Notes: generated by a model from the sequence alone, not told the origin. DNA of 64,000 nt from Streptomyces pactum (GCF_002005225.1 NZ_CP019724.1:6465501-6529500), one strand, 5' to 3'; counted from the first letter of the stretch, positions 8,611-19,112 are shown. Program-made: numbers and translations.

Positions 8611-9729
8611 TTAGCCCTCCGAGGGGGCGAGGCGCTTCAGCTCCGCCTCGGTCGACTTCAGCAGGTCGGTCCAGGAGTCCTCGAACTTGTCGACGCCCTC
8701 CTTCTCCAGCAACCGGACCACCTCGTCGTAGCCGATCCCGAGCTTCTCGACCGCGTCGAGGTCGGCGCGGGCCTGCTCGTAGGTGCCGGCGACGGTGTTG
8801 CCGGTGATCTCGCCGTGGTCCTCGGTGGCGAACAGCGTCGCCTCCGGCATGGTGTTCACCGTGTTGGGTGCGACCAGGTCGGTGACGTACATGGTGTCGC
8901 TGTACGCCTTGTCCTTCACACCGGTGGAGGCCCACAGCGGACGCTGCTTGTTGGCGCCGGCCTTCTCCAGGGCGTTCCAGCGGTCGGAGGAGAAGACCTC
9001 CTCGTACGCCTGGTAGGCGAGGCGGGCGTTGGCGACGGCGGCCTTGCCGCGCAGGGCCTTGGCCTCGTCGGTGCCGAGCGCGTCGATCCGCTTGTCGATC
9101 TCGGTGTCCACGCGGGACACGAAGAAGGACGCCACGGAGTGGATCTGCGAGAGGTCCAGACCGCGCTCCCTGGCCTTCTCCAGGCCGGTCAGGAAGGCGT
9201 CCATGACCAGTCGGTAGCGCTCCAGCGAGAAGATCAGCGTGACGTTGACGCTGATGCCCAGGCCGATGGTCTCGGCGATCGCCGGGATACCGGCCTCCGT
9301 CGCCGGGATCTTGATGAGCGTGTTGGGCCGGTCCACCAGCCAGGCGAGCTGCTTGGCCTCGGCGACCGTCGCCTTGGTGTTGTGCGCCAGGCGCGGGTCG
9401 ACCTCGATGGAGACCCGGCCGTCCTTGCCGCCGGTGGCGTCGAAGACGGGGCGCAGGATGTCGGCGGCGTCGCGGACGTCCGCCGTGGTGATCATGCGGA
9501 TGGCCTCTTCGACCGTGACCTTGCGGAAGGCGAGGTCGGAGAGCTGCTGGTCGTAGCCGTCGCCCTGGGAGATCGCCTTCTGGAAGATCGACGGGTTGGT
9601 GGTGACGCCCACGACGTGCTGCTGGTCGATCAGCTCGGCGAGATTGCCGGACGTGATCCGCTTGCGCGACAGGTCGTCCAGCCAGATCGCCACGCCTTCA
9701 TCGGAGAGGCGCTTGAGTGCGTCTGTCAT
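8611..9729 (-). CDS. tal: Transaldolase
   Basis: Transfers a dihydroxyacetone unit between sugar phosphates in the non-oxidative pentose phosphate branch. It is 372 residues, of the longer actinobacterial transaldolase subfamily; [12 protein letters not shown] and the Schiff-base lysine in LIKIPAT are visible. It lies 34 bases downstream of tkt and 4 bases before zwf, in the same operon. Confidence 0.96.
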   Translation of the reverse strand: MTDALKRLSDEGVAIWLDDLSRKRITSGNLAELIDQQHVVGVTTNPSIFQKAISQGDGYDQQLSDLAFRKVTVEEAIRMITTADVRDAADILRPVFDATGGKDGRVSIEVDPRLAHNTKATVAEAKQLAWLVDRPNTLIKIPATEAGIPAIAETIGLGISVNVTLIFSLERYRLVMDAFLTGLEKARERGLDLSQIHSVASFFVSRVDTEIDKRIDALGTDEAKALRGKAAVANARLAYQAYEEVFSSDRWNALEKAGANKQRPLWASTGVKDKAYSDTMYVTDLVAPNTVNTMPEATLFATEDHGEITGNTVAGTYEQARADLDAVEKLGIGYDEVVRLLEKEGVDKFEDSWTDLLKSTEAELKRLAPSEG

Positions 9730-9763
9730 GGAAAATGCATCTCCTACGTGTCGTGTACGGGCG

Positions 9764-11866
9764 TCAGCGCTGGGCCGCGGCGATCGATTCCCGCGCGGCG
9801 GATGCGACGTTCTCGGCGGTGAAGCCGAACTCGCGGAAGAGCACCTTGCCGTCGGCCGAAGCACCGAAGTGCTCCAGGGAAACGATGCGGCCGGCGTCCC
9901 CGACGTACTTGTGCCAGGTGAGACCGATCCCGGCCTCGACCGCGACACGGGCCTTCACGGACGGGGGCAGGACGCTGTCCCGGTACCCCTGGTCCTGCTG
10001 CTCGAACCACTCCACGCACGGCATGGACACCACTCGGGTCGGCACACCGTCGGCCTGGAGCTGCTCGCGTGCCTCAACGGCGACGTGCACCTCGGAACCG
10101 GTGGCGATGAGGACGACCTCGGCCTCGGTGCTCTGCCCTTCGGGCCCTTCCGCCTCGAACAGGACGTAGCCGCCCTTGACCGCGTCCTCGTTGGCCTCGT
10201 ACGTCGGCACGCCCTGGCGGGTGAGGGCGAGGCCGTGCGGCTGGCCCTTGCCGAACTCCTTCGTCCAGCGCCGCAGGATCTCGCGCCAGGCGATCGCGGT
10301 CTCGTTGGCGTCCGCCGGGCGGACCACGTTCAGACCCGGGATGGCACGCAGCGCGGCGAGGTGCTCGACGGGCTGGTGGGTCGGGCCGTCCTCGCCCAGA
10401 CCGATGGAGTCGTGCGTCCACACGTACGTCACCGGCAGGTGCATCAGCGCCGACAGCCGCACGGCGTTGCGCATGTAGTCGGAGAAGACCAGGAACGTTC
10501 CGCCGTAGACGCGGGTGTTGCCGTGCAGCGCGATGCCGTTCATCTCGGCGGCCATCGCGTGCTCGCGGATGCCGAAGTGAATCGTGCGGCCGTACGGGTC
10601 CGCCTCGGGCAGCGGGTTGTCCGCCGGGAGGAAGGACGACGTCTTGTCGATCGTCGTGTTGTTCGAGCCGGCCAGGTCGGCCGAGCCGCCCCACAGCTCC
10701 GGGACGACCGCGCCGAGCGCCTGGAGCACCTTGCCGGACGCGGCGCGGGTGGCGACACCCTTGCCCGTCTCGAAGACCGGGATCTTCTCCTCCCAGCCCA
10801 CCGGGAGCTCGCCCCTGGCGACGCGGTCGTACTCGGCGGCGCGCTCCGGGTTGTTGTCCCGCCACTGCTGGAAGGCCTTCTCCCACACGGCGCGGGCCGC
10901 CTGGCCCTTCTCCAGCGCCTTGCGGGTGTGGCCGATGACCTCGTCGGAGACCTCGAAGGTCTTCTCCGGGTCGAAGCCCAGGACCCGCTTGGTCGCCGCG
11001 ACCTCGTCGTCGCCGAGGGCCGAGCCGTGCGCGGCCTCGGTGTTCTGGGCGTTCGGGGCGGGCCAGGCGATGATGGAGCGCATGGCGATGAAGGACGGCC
11101 GGTCGGTGACCTTCTTCGCCGCCTCGACCGCGTCGTAGAGCGCGTTCGGGTCCAGGTCGCCGTCCGGCTTCGGGGCGACGCGCTGCACGTGCCAGCCGTA
11201 CGCCTCGTAGCGCTTGCAGGTGTCCTCGGAGACGGCGGTCTCGGTGTCGCCCTCGATCGAGATGTGGTTGTCGTCCCACAGCAGGACCAGGTTGCCGAGC
11301 TTCTGGTGGCCCGCGAGGGAGGAGGCCTCGGCGGAGATGCCCTCCTGGAGGCAGCCGTCACCGGCGATGCAGTAGATGAAGTGGTCGAACGGGGACTCGC
11401 CCTCGGCGGCCTCGGGGTCGAACAGACCGCGCTCGTAGCGGGCGGCCATCGCCATGCCCACCGCGTTGGCGACACCCTGGCCCAGCGGGCCGGTCGTCGT
11501 CTCCACGCCCGTGGTGTGCCCGTACTCCGGGTGGCCGGGGGTCTTGGAACCCCACGTCCGGAAGGACTCCAGGTCCGCCAGCTCCAGGCCGAAGCCGGCC
11601 AGGTAGAGCTGGGTGTAGAGGGTCAGGGAAGAGTGGCCGGCGGACAGCACGAAGCGGTCGCGCCCGACCCAGTCCGCGTCGGCGGGGTCGTGCCGCATCA
11701 CCTTCTGGAAGAGGGTGTAGGCGGCGGGCGCCAGGCTCATCGCCGTACCCGGATGGCCGTTGCCAACCTTCTGTACGGCATCGGCGGCCAGGACGCGGGC
11801 GGTGTCCACGGCCCGCTGGTCCAGTTCGGTCCACTCGAGGTCTGTGGTGGTCGGCTTGGTGCTCAC
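9764..11866 (-). CDS. tkt: Transketolase
   Basis: Thiamine-diphosphate enzyme moving two-carbon units in the pentose phosphate pathway. It is 700 residues, full length, with [11 protein letters not shown], the ThDP motif GDGCLQEG, and FGIREHAM near the pyrimidine-domain Glu. It starts with GTG; a GAGGAG lies upstream. It is the first gene of the minus-strand operon tkt-tal-zwf-opcA-pgl, so the promoter should be in the divergent gap before ctaB. Confidence 0.96.
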   Translation of the reverse strand: MSTKPTTTDLEWTELDQRAVDTARVLAADAVQKVGNGHPGTAMSLAPAAYTLFQKVMRHDPADADWVGRDRFVLSAGHSSLTLYTQLYLAGFGLELADLESFRTWGSKTPGHPEYGHTTGVETTTGPLGQGVANAVGMAMAARYERGLFDPEAAEGESPFDHFIYCIAGDGCLQEGISAEASSLAGHQKLGNLVLLWDDNHISIEGDTETAVSEDTCKRYEAYGWHVQRVAPKPDGDLDPNALYDAVEAAKKVTDRPSFIAMRSIIAWPAPNAQNTEAAHGSALGDDEVAATKRVLGFDPEKTFEVSDEVIGHTRKALEKGQAARAVWEKAFQQWRDNNPERAAEYDRVARGELPVGWEEKIPVFETGKGVATRAASGKVLQALGAVVPELWGGSADLAGSNNTTIDKTSSFLPADNPLPEADPYGRTIHFGIREHAMAAEMNGIALHGNTRVYGGTFLVFSDYMRNAVRLSALMHLPVTYVWTHDSIGLGEDGPTHQPVEHLAALRAIPGLNVVRPADANETAIAWREILRRWTKEFGKGQPHGLALTRQGVPTYEANEDAVKGGYVLFEAEGPEGQSTEAEVVLIATGSEVHVAVEAREQLQADGVPTRVVSMPCVEWFEQQDQGYRDSVLPPSVKARVAVEAGIGLTWHKYVGDAGRIVSLEHFGASADGKVLFREFGFTAENVASAARESIAAAQR

Positions 11867-12225
11867 CCTGAGTCAGGGCTCCTCTCCACATGTCGGATGC
11901 CGGTGCACGTGGGCGCCCACCGGCTGCCGGCGCGTCCGTGAGTCGGCCGGCCGTTGTTGAGCCTACCCCCGTGAGTACGTGCGTTTTTCCGCTGGAAACC
12001 AGAGTGCCGGGACTCTTCACGATCCGCCTGCCGACTGGGTGAAACCGCATTCGGCAAGTGAATACGGAGCCGCTCATCTGACCGCTCAATCGACTGCCCG
12101 AACGCACGTCGGAGCACCCCCTTCAACACGAGCCCACCCCCGCGAAGGCCGAGGTACGGGCAACGTCTAAAGTGGCGTGGTACGCGCGAGCCTTTACCGC
12201 CACTTCACAGGGAGGGCTCGCTGGG
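11867..12225. other. Divergent intergenic region between tkt and ctaB
   Basis: About 360 bases with no convincing gene. It must contain the promoters of both flanking operons. No -35/-10 pair of good quality could be picked by eye. A GGAGGG ribosome site for ctaB sits at 12211-12216. Confidence 0.6.
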
Positions 12226-13227
12226 ATGTCTCTGTCAGGGGTGTGCGTGACGGCCGTTGAATCCCGTCCTGCGGGTGGGGGTACCTCCCATGCCCTTAAG
12301 GCAATGGGGGATATCGGGACGAGCCAGAGCCCGAGTCACCGGCCGTTCGGGGCCCGTGTCAAGGCGTTCGTGGCGCTGACCAAGCCGCGGATCATCGAGC
12401 TTCTGCTGATCACCACCGTTCCGGTGATGTTCCTCGCCGAGCAGGGTGTGCCGGACCTGACGCTGGTGCTGCTGACCTGCGTCGGCGGTTACCTGTCGGC
12501 CGGCGGCGCCAACGCGCTGAACATGTACATCGACCGCGACATCGACGCGCTGATGGACCGGACCTCGCAGCGACCGCTGGTGACCGGCATGGTCAGTCCG
12601 GCCGAATGCCTCGTCTTCGGCATCGCCCTGGCCGTCGTCTCGACGCTGCTGTTCGGCTTCACCGTCAACTGGCTGTCGGCCTGGCTCTCGCTCGGCGCAC
12701 TCCTCTTCTACGTCGTCGTCTACACGATGATCCTCAAGCGCCGCACCTCGCAGAACATCGTCTGGGGCGGCATCGCCGGCTGTCTGCCGGTGCTCATCGG
12801 CTGGTCGGCCGTGACCAACTCGATGTCCTGGGCGCCGGTCATCCTCTTCGGCGTCATGTTCTTCTGGACGCCGCCGCACTACTGGCCGCTGTCCATGAAG
12901 GTCAAGGAGGACTACGCGCGCGTCGGCGTGCCGATGCTCCCGGTCATCGCCTCCAACAAGGTCGTCGCCCGGCAGATCGTCATCTACAGCTGGGTGATGG
13001 TCGTGGTGTCGCTGCTGCTGCAGCCGCTGGGCTACACCGGCTGGTTCTACACGGCGGTCGCCCTGGCGGCCGGCGGCATGTGGCTGTGGGAGGCGCACGG
13101 GCTGCAGAACCGCGCCAAGGCCGAGGTGACGGGCGGCAAGCTCAAGGAGATGCGGCTCTTCCACTGGTCGATCACCTATGTGTCGGTGCTGTTCCTGGCG
13201 ATCGCGGTGGATCCCTTCCTGCGCTGA
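12226..13227 (+). CDS. ctaB: Protoheme IX farnesyltransferase (heme O synthase)
   Basis: Membrane prenyltransferase that adds a farnesyl group to heme B, giving heme O for cytochrome oxidase maturation; ctaA, which converts heme O to heme A, is 1.7 kb away. The UbiA-family Asp motif is present ([17 protein letters not shown]), with about eight membrane spans. The start is uncertain: ATG 12226 has GGAGGG at ideal spacing, but GTG 12247 gives the [10 protein letters not shown] beginning I recall for Streptomyces CtaB. An in-frame repeat-like element follows at 12276-12311 and offers a third start, ATG 12304. Confidence 0.93.
   Translation: MSLSGVCVTAVESRPAGGGTSHALKAMGDIGTSQSPSHRPFGARVKAFVALTKPRIIELLLITTVPVMFLAEQGVPDLTLVLLTCVGGYLSAGGANALNMYIDRDIDALMDRTSQRPLVTGMVSPAECLVFGIALAVVSTLLFGFTVNWLSAWLSLGALLFYVVVYTMILKRRTSQNIVWGGIAGCLPVLIGWSAVTNSMSWAPVILFGVMFFWTPPHYWPLSMKVKEDYARVGVPMLPVIASNKVVARQIVIYSWVMVVVSLLLQPLGYTGWFYTAVALAAGGMWLWEAHGLQNRAKAEVTGGKLKEMRLFHWSITYVSVLFLAIAVDPFLR
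12276..12311 (+). repeat. Palindromic repeat element inside the ctaB N-terminal coding region
   Basis: TGGGGGTACCTCCCA is followed by CCCATGCC-CTTAA-GGCAATGGG, a hairpin with one bulge. The GGGGGTACCTCCC core resembles a short palindrome that, from memory, recurs between Streptomyces genes. Here it is read in frame ([13 protein letters not shown]). Confidence 0.55.
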
Positions 13228-13311
13228 GTGCCTCCGGGGCGGGCGGGGGGTGGTCAAGGCCACGTACCCCGCCCGTCGCCGTTTGATCTACCCGTCGGTA
13301 GCATCCTGGTC

Positions 13312-13665
13312 ATGGCAGACACGCAGCAGGTTGACACGAAGGCCGGGTGGGCCGAGCGGTGGGCCGAGTACCGGCTGACCCGGCTGACCGGGCGGATCGA
13401 CGCCTTCTCCAAGGCGCACGGCGGCGCCGAGGCCCAGGTGGCCTACCTCGGCGAGCGCGGCGCCCGGATCGTGCTGGTGGGCGAGGACGGCGCCTGGGGC
13501 GACCTGGTGGCGCGCTCCTACGCGACCGCTCAGCAGGCGGTGGAGAGGTCCGGGATCACCGTCCACGAGGAATTCGACGGCGAGTTCGCGGCCAAGGTGG
13601 AGACCGGCCCCTACGAGTGGTCGCGCATGGCGGGCATCCAGGTGGGCGGCCCGAGCAACACCTGA
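13312..13665 (+). CDS. Conserved hypothetical protein, 117 aa
   Basis: Small soluble protein beginning MADTQQVDTKAGWAERW, with no signal peptide or membrane segment. I recognise no functional domain. Codon use and the ATG at 13312 support it as a real gene; the open frame continues upstream but without a better start. It sits between ctaB and an amidohydrolase gene. Function unknown. Confidence 0.75.
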   Translation: MADTQQVDTKAGWAERWAEYRLTRLTGRIDAFSKAHGGAEAQVAYLGERGARIVLVGEDGAWGDLVARSYATAQQAVERSGITVHEEFDGEFAAKVETGPYEWSRMAGIQVGGPSNT

Positions 13666-13731
13666 GGCGGAGTTCACCCGTTAGGACCGTAGGAAGCCGC
13701 GAGGCGCACGGTCCCAGCACGGGGAGTCCGG

Positions 13732-14838
13732 ATGATCGAAACGCCGTCCCTGGTGGATCAGTACTGCCACGGCGTCCTGAGAAAGGAGCTGGGCCTCGGT
13801 ACATTCGAGGCCCAGTTGGTCCGCACCGAGGGCCCGCCCGCACCGGGCACCACCCTCTTCGACACCCAGACCGGCTTCGCGGTACGCCGCTGGTGCCCGC
13901 CCCTGCTCGGCCTGGAACCGCACTGCCCGCCCGCCCGCTACCTGGCCCGTCGCCGCGAACTCGGCGTCCTCGAGTCCGACCGCCGGCTGCTGCGCGGCAG
14001 CGGCATCACGACCTACCTGGTCGACACCGGGCTGCCCGGCGATCTCACCGGACCCGAGGAGATGGCATCCGCCGCGGCCGCCGACGCCCACGAGATCGTG
14101 CGCCTGGAACTGCTGGCCGAGCAGGTCGCCGACACCTCCGGCACCGTCGAGTCCTTCCTCGCCAACCTCGCGGAGGCCGTACACGGCGCCGCCGCGAACG
14201 CCGTGGCCTTCACCTCCGTCGCCGGCGTACGGCACGGTTCGGCGCTCGCACCGGAGCCGCCCGGCCCGGGCGAGGTACGCGGAGCCGCCGCCCGCTGGCT
14301 GACGGGACGCGAGGTCGGGGGCGAGCTGAGCGACCCGGTCCTCCTGCGGCACCTGCTGTGGATCGCCCTCGCCTCGGGGCTGCCGCTCCAACTGCACGCG
14401 GGGCTCGGCGAGCCGGGCCTGCGCATCGACCACACCGACCCGGTCCTGCTGACCGACTTCGTGCGGGCCACCGCCGGGCTGGGTACCGACCTGGTCCTGC
14501 TGCACGGCTACCCGTACCACCGCCACGCCGCCCACCTCGCCGGCGTCTTCCCGCACGTCTACGCCGACTCGGGCGCCGCCCTGGTGCGAGCCGGCGCCCG
14601 GGCCGCGACGGTCCTCGCGGAGATCCTTGTGCTGGCCCCCTTCGGCAAGATCCTGTTCTCCAGCGGGGCCCAGGGCCTGCCCGAGCTGCACGTGGTCGCC
14701 GCCCGCCTGTTCCGCGAGGCCCTGGGCCGGGTGCTGGGCACCTGGGTGGCCGAGGGGGCGTGGTCCCAGGGGGACGCGCGGCGGGTGGCGGGGATGATCG
14801 CGGCGGGGAACGCGGGGCGGGTCTACGGACTGCGCTGA
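13732..14838 (+). CDS. Amidohydrolase-like protein (metal-dependent hydrolase fold)
   Basis: 368 residues resembling amidohydrolase family 2 TIM-barrel enzymes: VDQYCHG near the N-terminus in place of the usual H-x-H, LQLHAGLGE, LLHGYPYHRHAAHLA, and VYADSGAA in the C-terminal half. The first metal motif is degenerate (QYCH), so catalytic competence is not certain. GGGGAG eight bases upstream supports the ATG. Substrate unknown; no operon partner is obvious. Confidence 0.75.
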   Translation: MIETPSLVDQYCHGVLRKELGLGTFEAQLVRTEGPPAPGTTLFDTQTGFAVRRWCPPLLGLEPHCPPARYLARRRELGVLESDRRLLRGSGITTYLVDTGLPGDLTGPEEMASAAAADAHEIVRLELLAEQVADTSGTVESFLANLAEAVHGAAANAVAFTSVAGVRHGSALAPEPPGPGEVRGAAARWLTGREVGGELSDPVLLRHLLWIALASGLPLQLHAGLGEPGLRIDHTDPVLLTDFVRATAGLGTDLVLLHGYPYHRHAAHLAGVFPHVYADSGAALVRAGARAATVLAEILVLAPFGKILFSSGAQGLPELHVVAARLFREALGRVLGTWVAEGAWSQGDARRVAGMIAAGNAGRVYGLR

Positions 14839-14879
14839 GCGACCCGGGCCGGGCCCGGTGCCGTGGTGCCTGCCCGGAG

Positions 14880-15902
14880 CTACCGGGGGCCGGCCGTCGC
14901 CACGCCAGTGGACTCGTACTCCTGGGCCGGCAGCGCGGGCGCCGTCTCCTCCGGCCGCTCGCGCAGCGCCAGGAACACCCTCAGCGTCGCGATCCACACC
15001 AGGCACGAGCCGAACATGTGCAGCCCGACCAGGACCTCGGGGAGGTCGGTGAAGTACTGGACGTAGCCGATGACGCCCTGGGCGAGCAGCACCAGGAACA
15101 GGTCGCGGGTGCGCGCCAGGGGACCACCCGGCGCGTCGACGGCCTTCAGTACGAACCACAGGGCGAAGGCCAGTGTCACGACGACCCACGCCAGGACGGC
15201 GTGCGCCTTGCTCACCGTCTCCCAGTCGATCGGCATCCGTTCGACCTCGCTGGAGTCGCCCGCGTGCGGGCCCGCGCCGGTGACCACCGTGCCCACCGCG
15301 ATCAGCAGTGCGGAGACGGCGATCATCACCCACACGAGCTGCTGGACGGACCTGCCGACCAGGGGGCGCGGCGCCGTGTCGCCCTCCCGGGTGCGCTGCC
15401 ACATCACGGTCGCGACCGCGATCAGCGCGGTCGACAGCAGGAAGTGCGCCGCGACGGTGTACGGGTTGAGGCCGACGAGGACCACGATGCCGCCGAGGAT
15501 CGCGTTGCCCATCACGATCCAGAACTGCGCCCAGCCCAGCCGCGTCAGGCTGCGCCGGTACGGCTTCTGAGACCGCGCGGCGATGATCGCCCAGCCGACC
15601 GCGGCGCACAGCACGTAGGTCAGCAAGCGGTTGCCGAACTCGATGACGCCGTGGAAGCCCATCTCGCTGGTGGTGGTCAGCGAGTCGTCGGTGCACTTGG
15701 GCCAGGTCGGGCAGCCGAGGCCCGAGCCGGTCAGGCGCACCGCGCCACCGGTGATCACGATGACCACCGACATGGCGAGCGCGACGAGGGCCGCCCGCTG
15801 AACCGTCCGGGGGTCCGGGGTCCAGCGCGCGGCGATGAAGGCGAGCGGGTTGCGCACGGCGGCTGCGGCGTCGGCACGGGTCACGTTTGGCACGCCGTCC
15901 AT
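14880..15902 (-). CDS. ctaA: Heme A synthase (COX15/CtaA)
   Basis: Integral membrane monooxygenase converting heme O to heme A for aa3-type cytochrome oxidase. About 340 residues with eight predicted membrane spans. GGAVRLTGSGLGCPTWPKC (conserved Cys pair), FHGVIEFGNRLLTYVL (heme His) and HMFGSCLVW are typical. Start chosen at ATG 15902; ATG 15923 and GTG 15893 are possible. Works with ctaB upstream on the other strand. Confidence 0.93.
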   Translation of the reverse strand: MDGVPNVTRADAAAAVRNPLAFIAARWTPDPRTVQRAALVALAMSVVIVITGGAVRLTGSGLGCPTWPKCTDDSLTTTSEMGFHGVIEFGNRLLTYVLCAAVGWAIIAARSQKPYRRSLTRLGWAQFWIVMGNAILGGIVVLVGLNPYTVAAHFLLSTALIAVATVMWQRTREGDTAPRPLVGRSVQQLVWVMIAVSALLIAVGTVVTGAGPHAGDSSEVERMPIDWETVSKAHAVLAWVVVTLAFALWFVLKAVDAPGGPLARTRDLFLVLLAQGVIGYVQYFTDLPEVLVGLHMFGSCLVWIATLRVFLALRERPEETAPALPAQEYESTGVATAGPR

Positions 15903-15956
15903 CGTAGGCGCCCGCTTGTGCACGCTTTCACGAGGGTCCGGTCCGGGCCCGCGCGG

Positions 15957-16730
15957 CTACTCCCAGCGGAAGAACTTCCCGGCCGCCGCGAGCCCCGCGA
16001 CCGCCCACACGGCGAGGATCCCCATCTCGCCCCAGGGCATCCCGGCCCCGTGCTGGAGCACGTCCCGCAGCCCGTCCGACAGCGCGGAGACCGGCAGCAG
16101 CCCCAGCACGCTCTGCGCCGCGTCCGGGAACTCGTCCAGCGGCACGATCACTCCGCCGCCCACGAGCAGCAGCAGGAAGACCAGGTTGGCGGCGGCGAGT
16201 GTGGCCTCCGCCCTCAACGTGCCCGCCATGAGCAGCCCGAGCCCCGAGAAGGCGGCCGTACCGAGGACCAGGAGCAGCAGCGCGGCGAACGGGTTGCCGT
16301 GCGGAGACCAGCCCAGCGCGAAGGCGATCACGGTCAGCAGGACGATCTGGAACACCTCGGTGACCAGCACGGACACCGTCTTGGCGGTCATCAGTCCCCA
16401 GCGCGGCAGCGGCGAGGCGGCCAGCCGCTTCAGCACCCCGTACCGGCGTTCGAAGCCGGTGGCGATGGCCTGTCCGGTGAACGCCGTCGACAGCACGGCG
16501 AGCGCGAGAACGCCGGGGGCGAGGAAGTCGACGGCCTCCCCGGCGCCGGTGTCGATGATGTCCACGGTGCTGAACAGGACGAGCAGCAGCGTCGGGATGA
16601 TCACCGTCAGCAGGAGCTGCTCGCCGTTGCGCAGCAGCATCTTCGTCTCCAGCGCCGCCTGGGCCGCGATCATGCGGCCGAGCGGCGCGGCACCGGGCTT
16701 CGGCGTGTACGTGCCGGTGGTCGTCGTCAT
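15957..16730 (-). CDS. ABC-2 type exporter permease
   Basis: 257 residues with six membrane segments. It is the membrane partner of the ATPase encoded just upstream, and the two together form an ABC-2 export system (drug/lipid type). The ATG overlaps the ATPase stop (ATGA). Sequence such as FERRYGVLKRLAASPLPRW between the second and third spans is typical of DrrB/ABC-2 permeases. Substrate unknown. The pair sits directly upstream of ctaA on the same strand, an arrangement seen in actinomycetes. Confidence 0.9.
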   Translation of the reverse strand: MTTTTGTYTPKPGAAPLGRMIAAQAALETKMLLRNGEQLLLTVIIPTLLLVLFSTVDIIDTGAGEAVDFLAPGVLALAVLSTAFTGQAIATGFERRYGVLKRLAASPLPRWGLMTAKTVSVLVTEVFQIVLLTVIAFALGWSPHGNPFAALLLLVLGTAAFSGLGLLMAGTLRAEATLAAANLVFLLLLVGGGVIVPLDEFPDAAQSVLGLLPVSALSDGLRDVLQHGAGMPWGEMGILAVWAVAGLAAAGKFFRWE

Positions 16731-17650
16731 GAGCGCAGCTCCCTGCCGGTCAGCTCCAAAAAAACGTCCTCCAGGGTGTGCCGTTCCACCGAGATGCGGT
16801 CCGGCAGCACGCCGTGCTGGGCGCACCAGGAGGTCACCGTCGCGAGTAGCTGCGGGTCGACCTTGCCGTCGACGCGGTAGGAGCCCGGGGTCGGCTCGGC
16901 GGCCGCGGAGTCCGCGGGCAGCGCCTTGAGCAGGGAGGCGACGTCCAGTCCCGGCCGGCCGGAGAACCGCAGGGTGTTCTCGGCGCCACCGCGGCACAGC
17001 TCCTCGGGGGAGCCCTGCGCGATGACCCGTCCGGCGTCGATGATGGCGACGTCGTCGGCGAGCTGCTCGGCCTCGTCCATGTGGTGGGTGGTGAGGATGA
17101 CGGACACGCCGTCGGTGCGCAGATCCCGGACCAGGTCCCAGGTGGCGCGGCGGGCCTGCGGGTCCAGGCCGGCGGTCGGCTCGTCCAGGAACACCAGCTC
17201 GGGACGGCCGACCACGGCCATCGCGAGGGCGAGGCGCTGCTGCTGGCCGCCGGAGAGCCTGCGGTACGTCGTCCGGCCGCACGAACCGAGTCCCAGCCGC
17301 TCGATCAGCGCGTCGACGTCCAGCGGGTGGGCGTGCAGTCTCGCCACGTGGCGCAGCATCTCGTCCGCGCGGGCGCCGGAGTAGACGCCGCCGGACTGGA
17401 GCATCACGCCGATCCGGGTCCGCAGCTCGGAGCCCTGCCCCACCGGGTCGAGGCCCAGCACGCGCACCGTGCCGGAGTCCGGGGTGCGGTACCCCTCGCA
17501 GGTCTCGACCGTGGTCGTCTTGCCCGCCCCGTTGGGGCCGAGCACGGCGGTGACACCCGCCCGGGCCGCCAGGTCGAGGCCGTCCACCGCGGTCTTCGTG
17601 CCGTACCGCTTCACCAGGGCCTGGACCTGGACCACGGGCTCGCTTCGCAT
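16727..17650 (-). CDS. ABC-2 type exporter ATPase
   Basis: 307 residues: Walker A GPNGAGKTT, signature LSGGQQQR, Walker B LVFLDEPTAGLD, H-loop TTHHMDEAE. It couples ATP hydrolysis to export through the ABC-2 permease encoded downstream. The C-terminal extension (about 80 residues, ending DVFLELTGRELRS) is the DrrA-like tail common in this family. Starts ATG 17650. Confidence 0.94.
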   Translation of the reverse strand: MRSEPVVQVQALVKRYGTKTAVDGLDLAARAGVTAVLGPNGAGKTTTVETCEGYRTPDSGTVRVLGLDPVGQGSELRTRIGVMLQSGGVYSGARADEMLRHVARLHAHPLDVDALIERLGLGSCGRTTYRRLSGGQQQRLALAMAVVGRPELVFLDEPTAGLDPQARRATWDLVRDLRTDGVSVILTTHHMDEAEQLADDVAIIDAGRVIAQGSPEELCRGGAENTLRFSGRPGLDVASLLKALPADSAAAEPTPGSYRVDGKVDPQLLATVTSWCAQHGVLPDRISVERHTLEDVFLELTGRELRS

Positions 17651-18235
17651 GGGTCACGAGTCTAGGTACGCGGGCCGGGGCCCGGGCGCGGGGGTGCGGG
17701 AACTCCTCCGCGGGGGTGGCGGTACGGGGCGCACGGCAGGGGCGGGCGGTCGTCGCGTACGGGGCCGGCGTACGGCGCGCGGGACGGCTTCCGCGGGTGT
17801 GTGGCGTGCGGGACGGCTTCCGCGGGTGTGTGGCGTGCGGGACGGCTTCCGCGGGTGTGTGGCGTGCGGGACGGTTTCCGCGGGTGTGTGGCGTGCGGGA
17901 CGGCTTCCGCGGGTGTGTGGCGTGCGGGACGGCTTCCGCGGGTGTGTGGCGTGCGGGACCGCTTCCGCGGGTGTGTGGCGCGCGGGACCGCTCCCGCCGG
18001 TGACCGCCCGAGCGGGACCGCCGGACCGCCCCCGCGCGGGCGGTCACGGGGACGGCGTACGGCGCTCCCGGGCCCGCCCGCGCGGGTTCGGCACCCGGGC
18101 GGTGCTTTGCGGAGGCCGTGCGGGTCCCGCGGGTCCGTGCGCGGTCGTTCACGGGACCGGTCACGCGAACGGCGTACGGCCCGGCCACGGTCCTCCGCTC
18201 GCGCCGCTACTCAGGGACCCTGGGCACCCGCACCG
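17651..18235. other. Gene-free gap holding a minisatellite
   Basis: 585 bases between two minus-strand genes. The central part is the 29-bp tandem array described separately. The rest is GC-rich sequence with scattered TACGGCG/CGGGAC words and no credible gene or clear promoter. Confidence 0.7.
17778..17990. repeat. 29-bp tandem repeat, about seven units
   Basis: The unit GGCTTCCGCGGGTGTGTGGC plus GTGCGGGAC repeats with an exact 29-base period. The A of each CGGGAC falls at 17784, 17813, 17842, 17871, 17900, 17929, 17958 and 17987. Units are nearly identical, with single changes (TTTCC, ACCGC, CGCG) towards the right end. Because 29 is not a multiple of 3, the array is not a coding repeat. 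Confidence 0.95.
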
Positions 18236-19024
18236 TCACTCGCGGGGCCGGTGCACCGGCAGCCACCGCTCCGCGTAGGCGACCGCGTCCGCCAGCGGGA
18301 ACAGCCGCGTGACGGCGGCGCCGACCCGGCCCCGCACGACGGGCCGGTCCCGTTCGAAGTCCTGGCCCAGCTCGTCGAACCGGTCCGAGGTGATCGACAC
18401 CTCGGTCACCCGCTCCCAGCCCACCGCACCCGGACGGCCCACCTCCACCAGCGGGGACGGGATCCGGTACTCGGCGAGGTGGAAGGCCGTGCAGGCCTCG
18501 AAGCCCGCGCCGAGCAGCAGCACCCGCGCCGCCAGCCGTTCCAGGACCGCCAGGGGACTGCGCTCGCCCAGCCGGCAGTCGGGCGCGTGGCCGGCGACCA
18601 CCTCGGCGGCGCGTGCGCCGAGGGCCGCGAAGGACGTCTGCGGGTGGGCGCTGCGCAGGGCGCCCGGCCAGGTGCGCACGGTCTCGGGGACCACCCCGAC
18701 CCCGCGTGAGGGCGTGATCAGCGGGTCGTAGGCGGGCATCGCGGCGCGGACGGTGTCCCACCACTCCTCGGGCACCGGCGGGCTCCGCCACAGGGCCGGG
18801 TCGGAGAGGTCGCCGGTCTGGGTGGGGACCACCAGGGTGCCGTCCGGGCCGAGCGCGTCGAGCAGCCCCTGGACGACCGCGACGGGGCCTCCGCAGACCC
18901 AGCCGAGGGAGCTGAGGGAGGAGTGCACGAGGAGGGTGTCGTCGGACCGCACACCCAGCTCGCGCAGCCCGGCGGCGATGGTCCCGCGGGTGACGAGTGG
19001 GCCGGTGGGAGGCGGTGTGGGCAT
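18236..19024 (-). CDS. Aminoglycoside N(3)-acetyltransferase family protein
   Basis: 262 residues of the antibiotic NAT/AAC(3) fold, using acetyl-Co[17 protein letters not shown] near residue 30, GTLVVPT, and [10 protein letters not shown] with the catalytic-region His are the family hallmarks. Members include true aminoglycoside resistance enzymes and acyltransferases of unknown substrate, so resistance is not proven. It is divergent from sufR across a 160-base gap containing a TTAGGT/ACCTAA palindrome. Confidence 0.88.
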   Translation of the reverse strand: MPTPPPTGPLVTRGTIAAGLRELGVRSDDTLLVHSSLSSLGWVCGGPVAVVQGLLDALGPDGTLVVPTQTGDLSDPALWRSPPVPEEWWDTVRAAMPAYDPLITPSRGVGVVPETVRTWPGALRSAHPQTSFAALGARAAEVVAGHAPDCRLGERSPLAVLERLAARVLLLGAGFEACTAFHLAEYRIPSPLVEVGRPGAVGWERVTEVSITSDRFDELGQDFERDRPVVRGRVGAAVTRLFPLADAVAYAERWLPVHRPRE

Positions 19025-19098
19025 GCCGGGGAGTGTCCCGCAGGCTTGCCCGGGACGCCACCGGATTGATCGATCAAAGATCGTTTTCGCAGGTCAGA

Positions 19099-19112
19099 TT
19101 AGGTAAACCTAA
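19099..19112 (+). promoter_or_regulatory. TTAGGT-AA-ACCTAA inverted repeat upstream of sufR
   Basis: Two perfect 6-base half-sites separated by 2 bases, 73 bases before the sufR start. The half-sites match those of DtxR/IdeR/DmdR iron boxes, but those boxes use a longer spacing, so assignment to an iron regulator is only a suggestion. Confidence 0.45.

Noticed and set aside
13347..16880. Very long open frames overlapping ctaA and the amidohydrolase gene in other frames
   Set aside because: Arg/Pro/Ala-rich shadow frames produced by high GC; they conflict with well-recognised genes on the correct frames.
17778..17990. 29-bp repeats considered as a CRISPR array
   Set aside because: Units are contiguous with no spacers, and there are no cas genes in the window.
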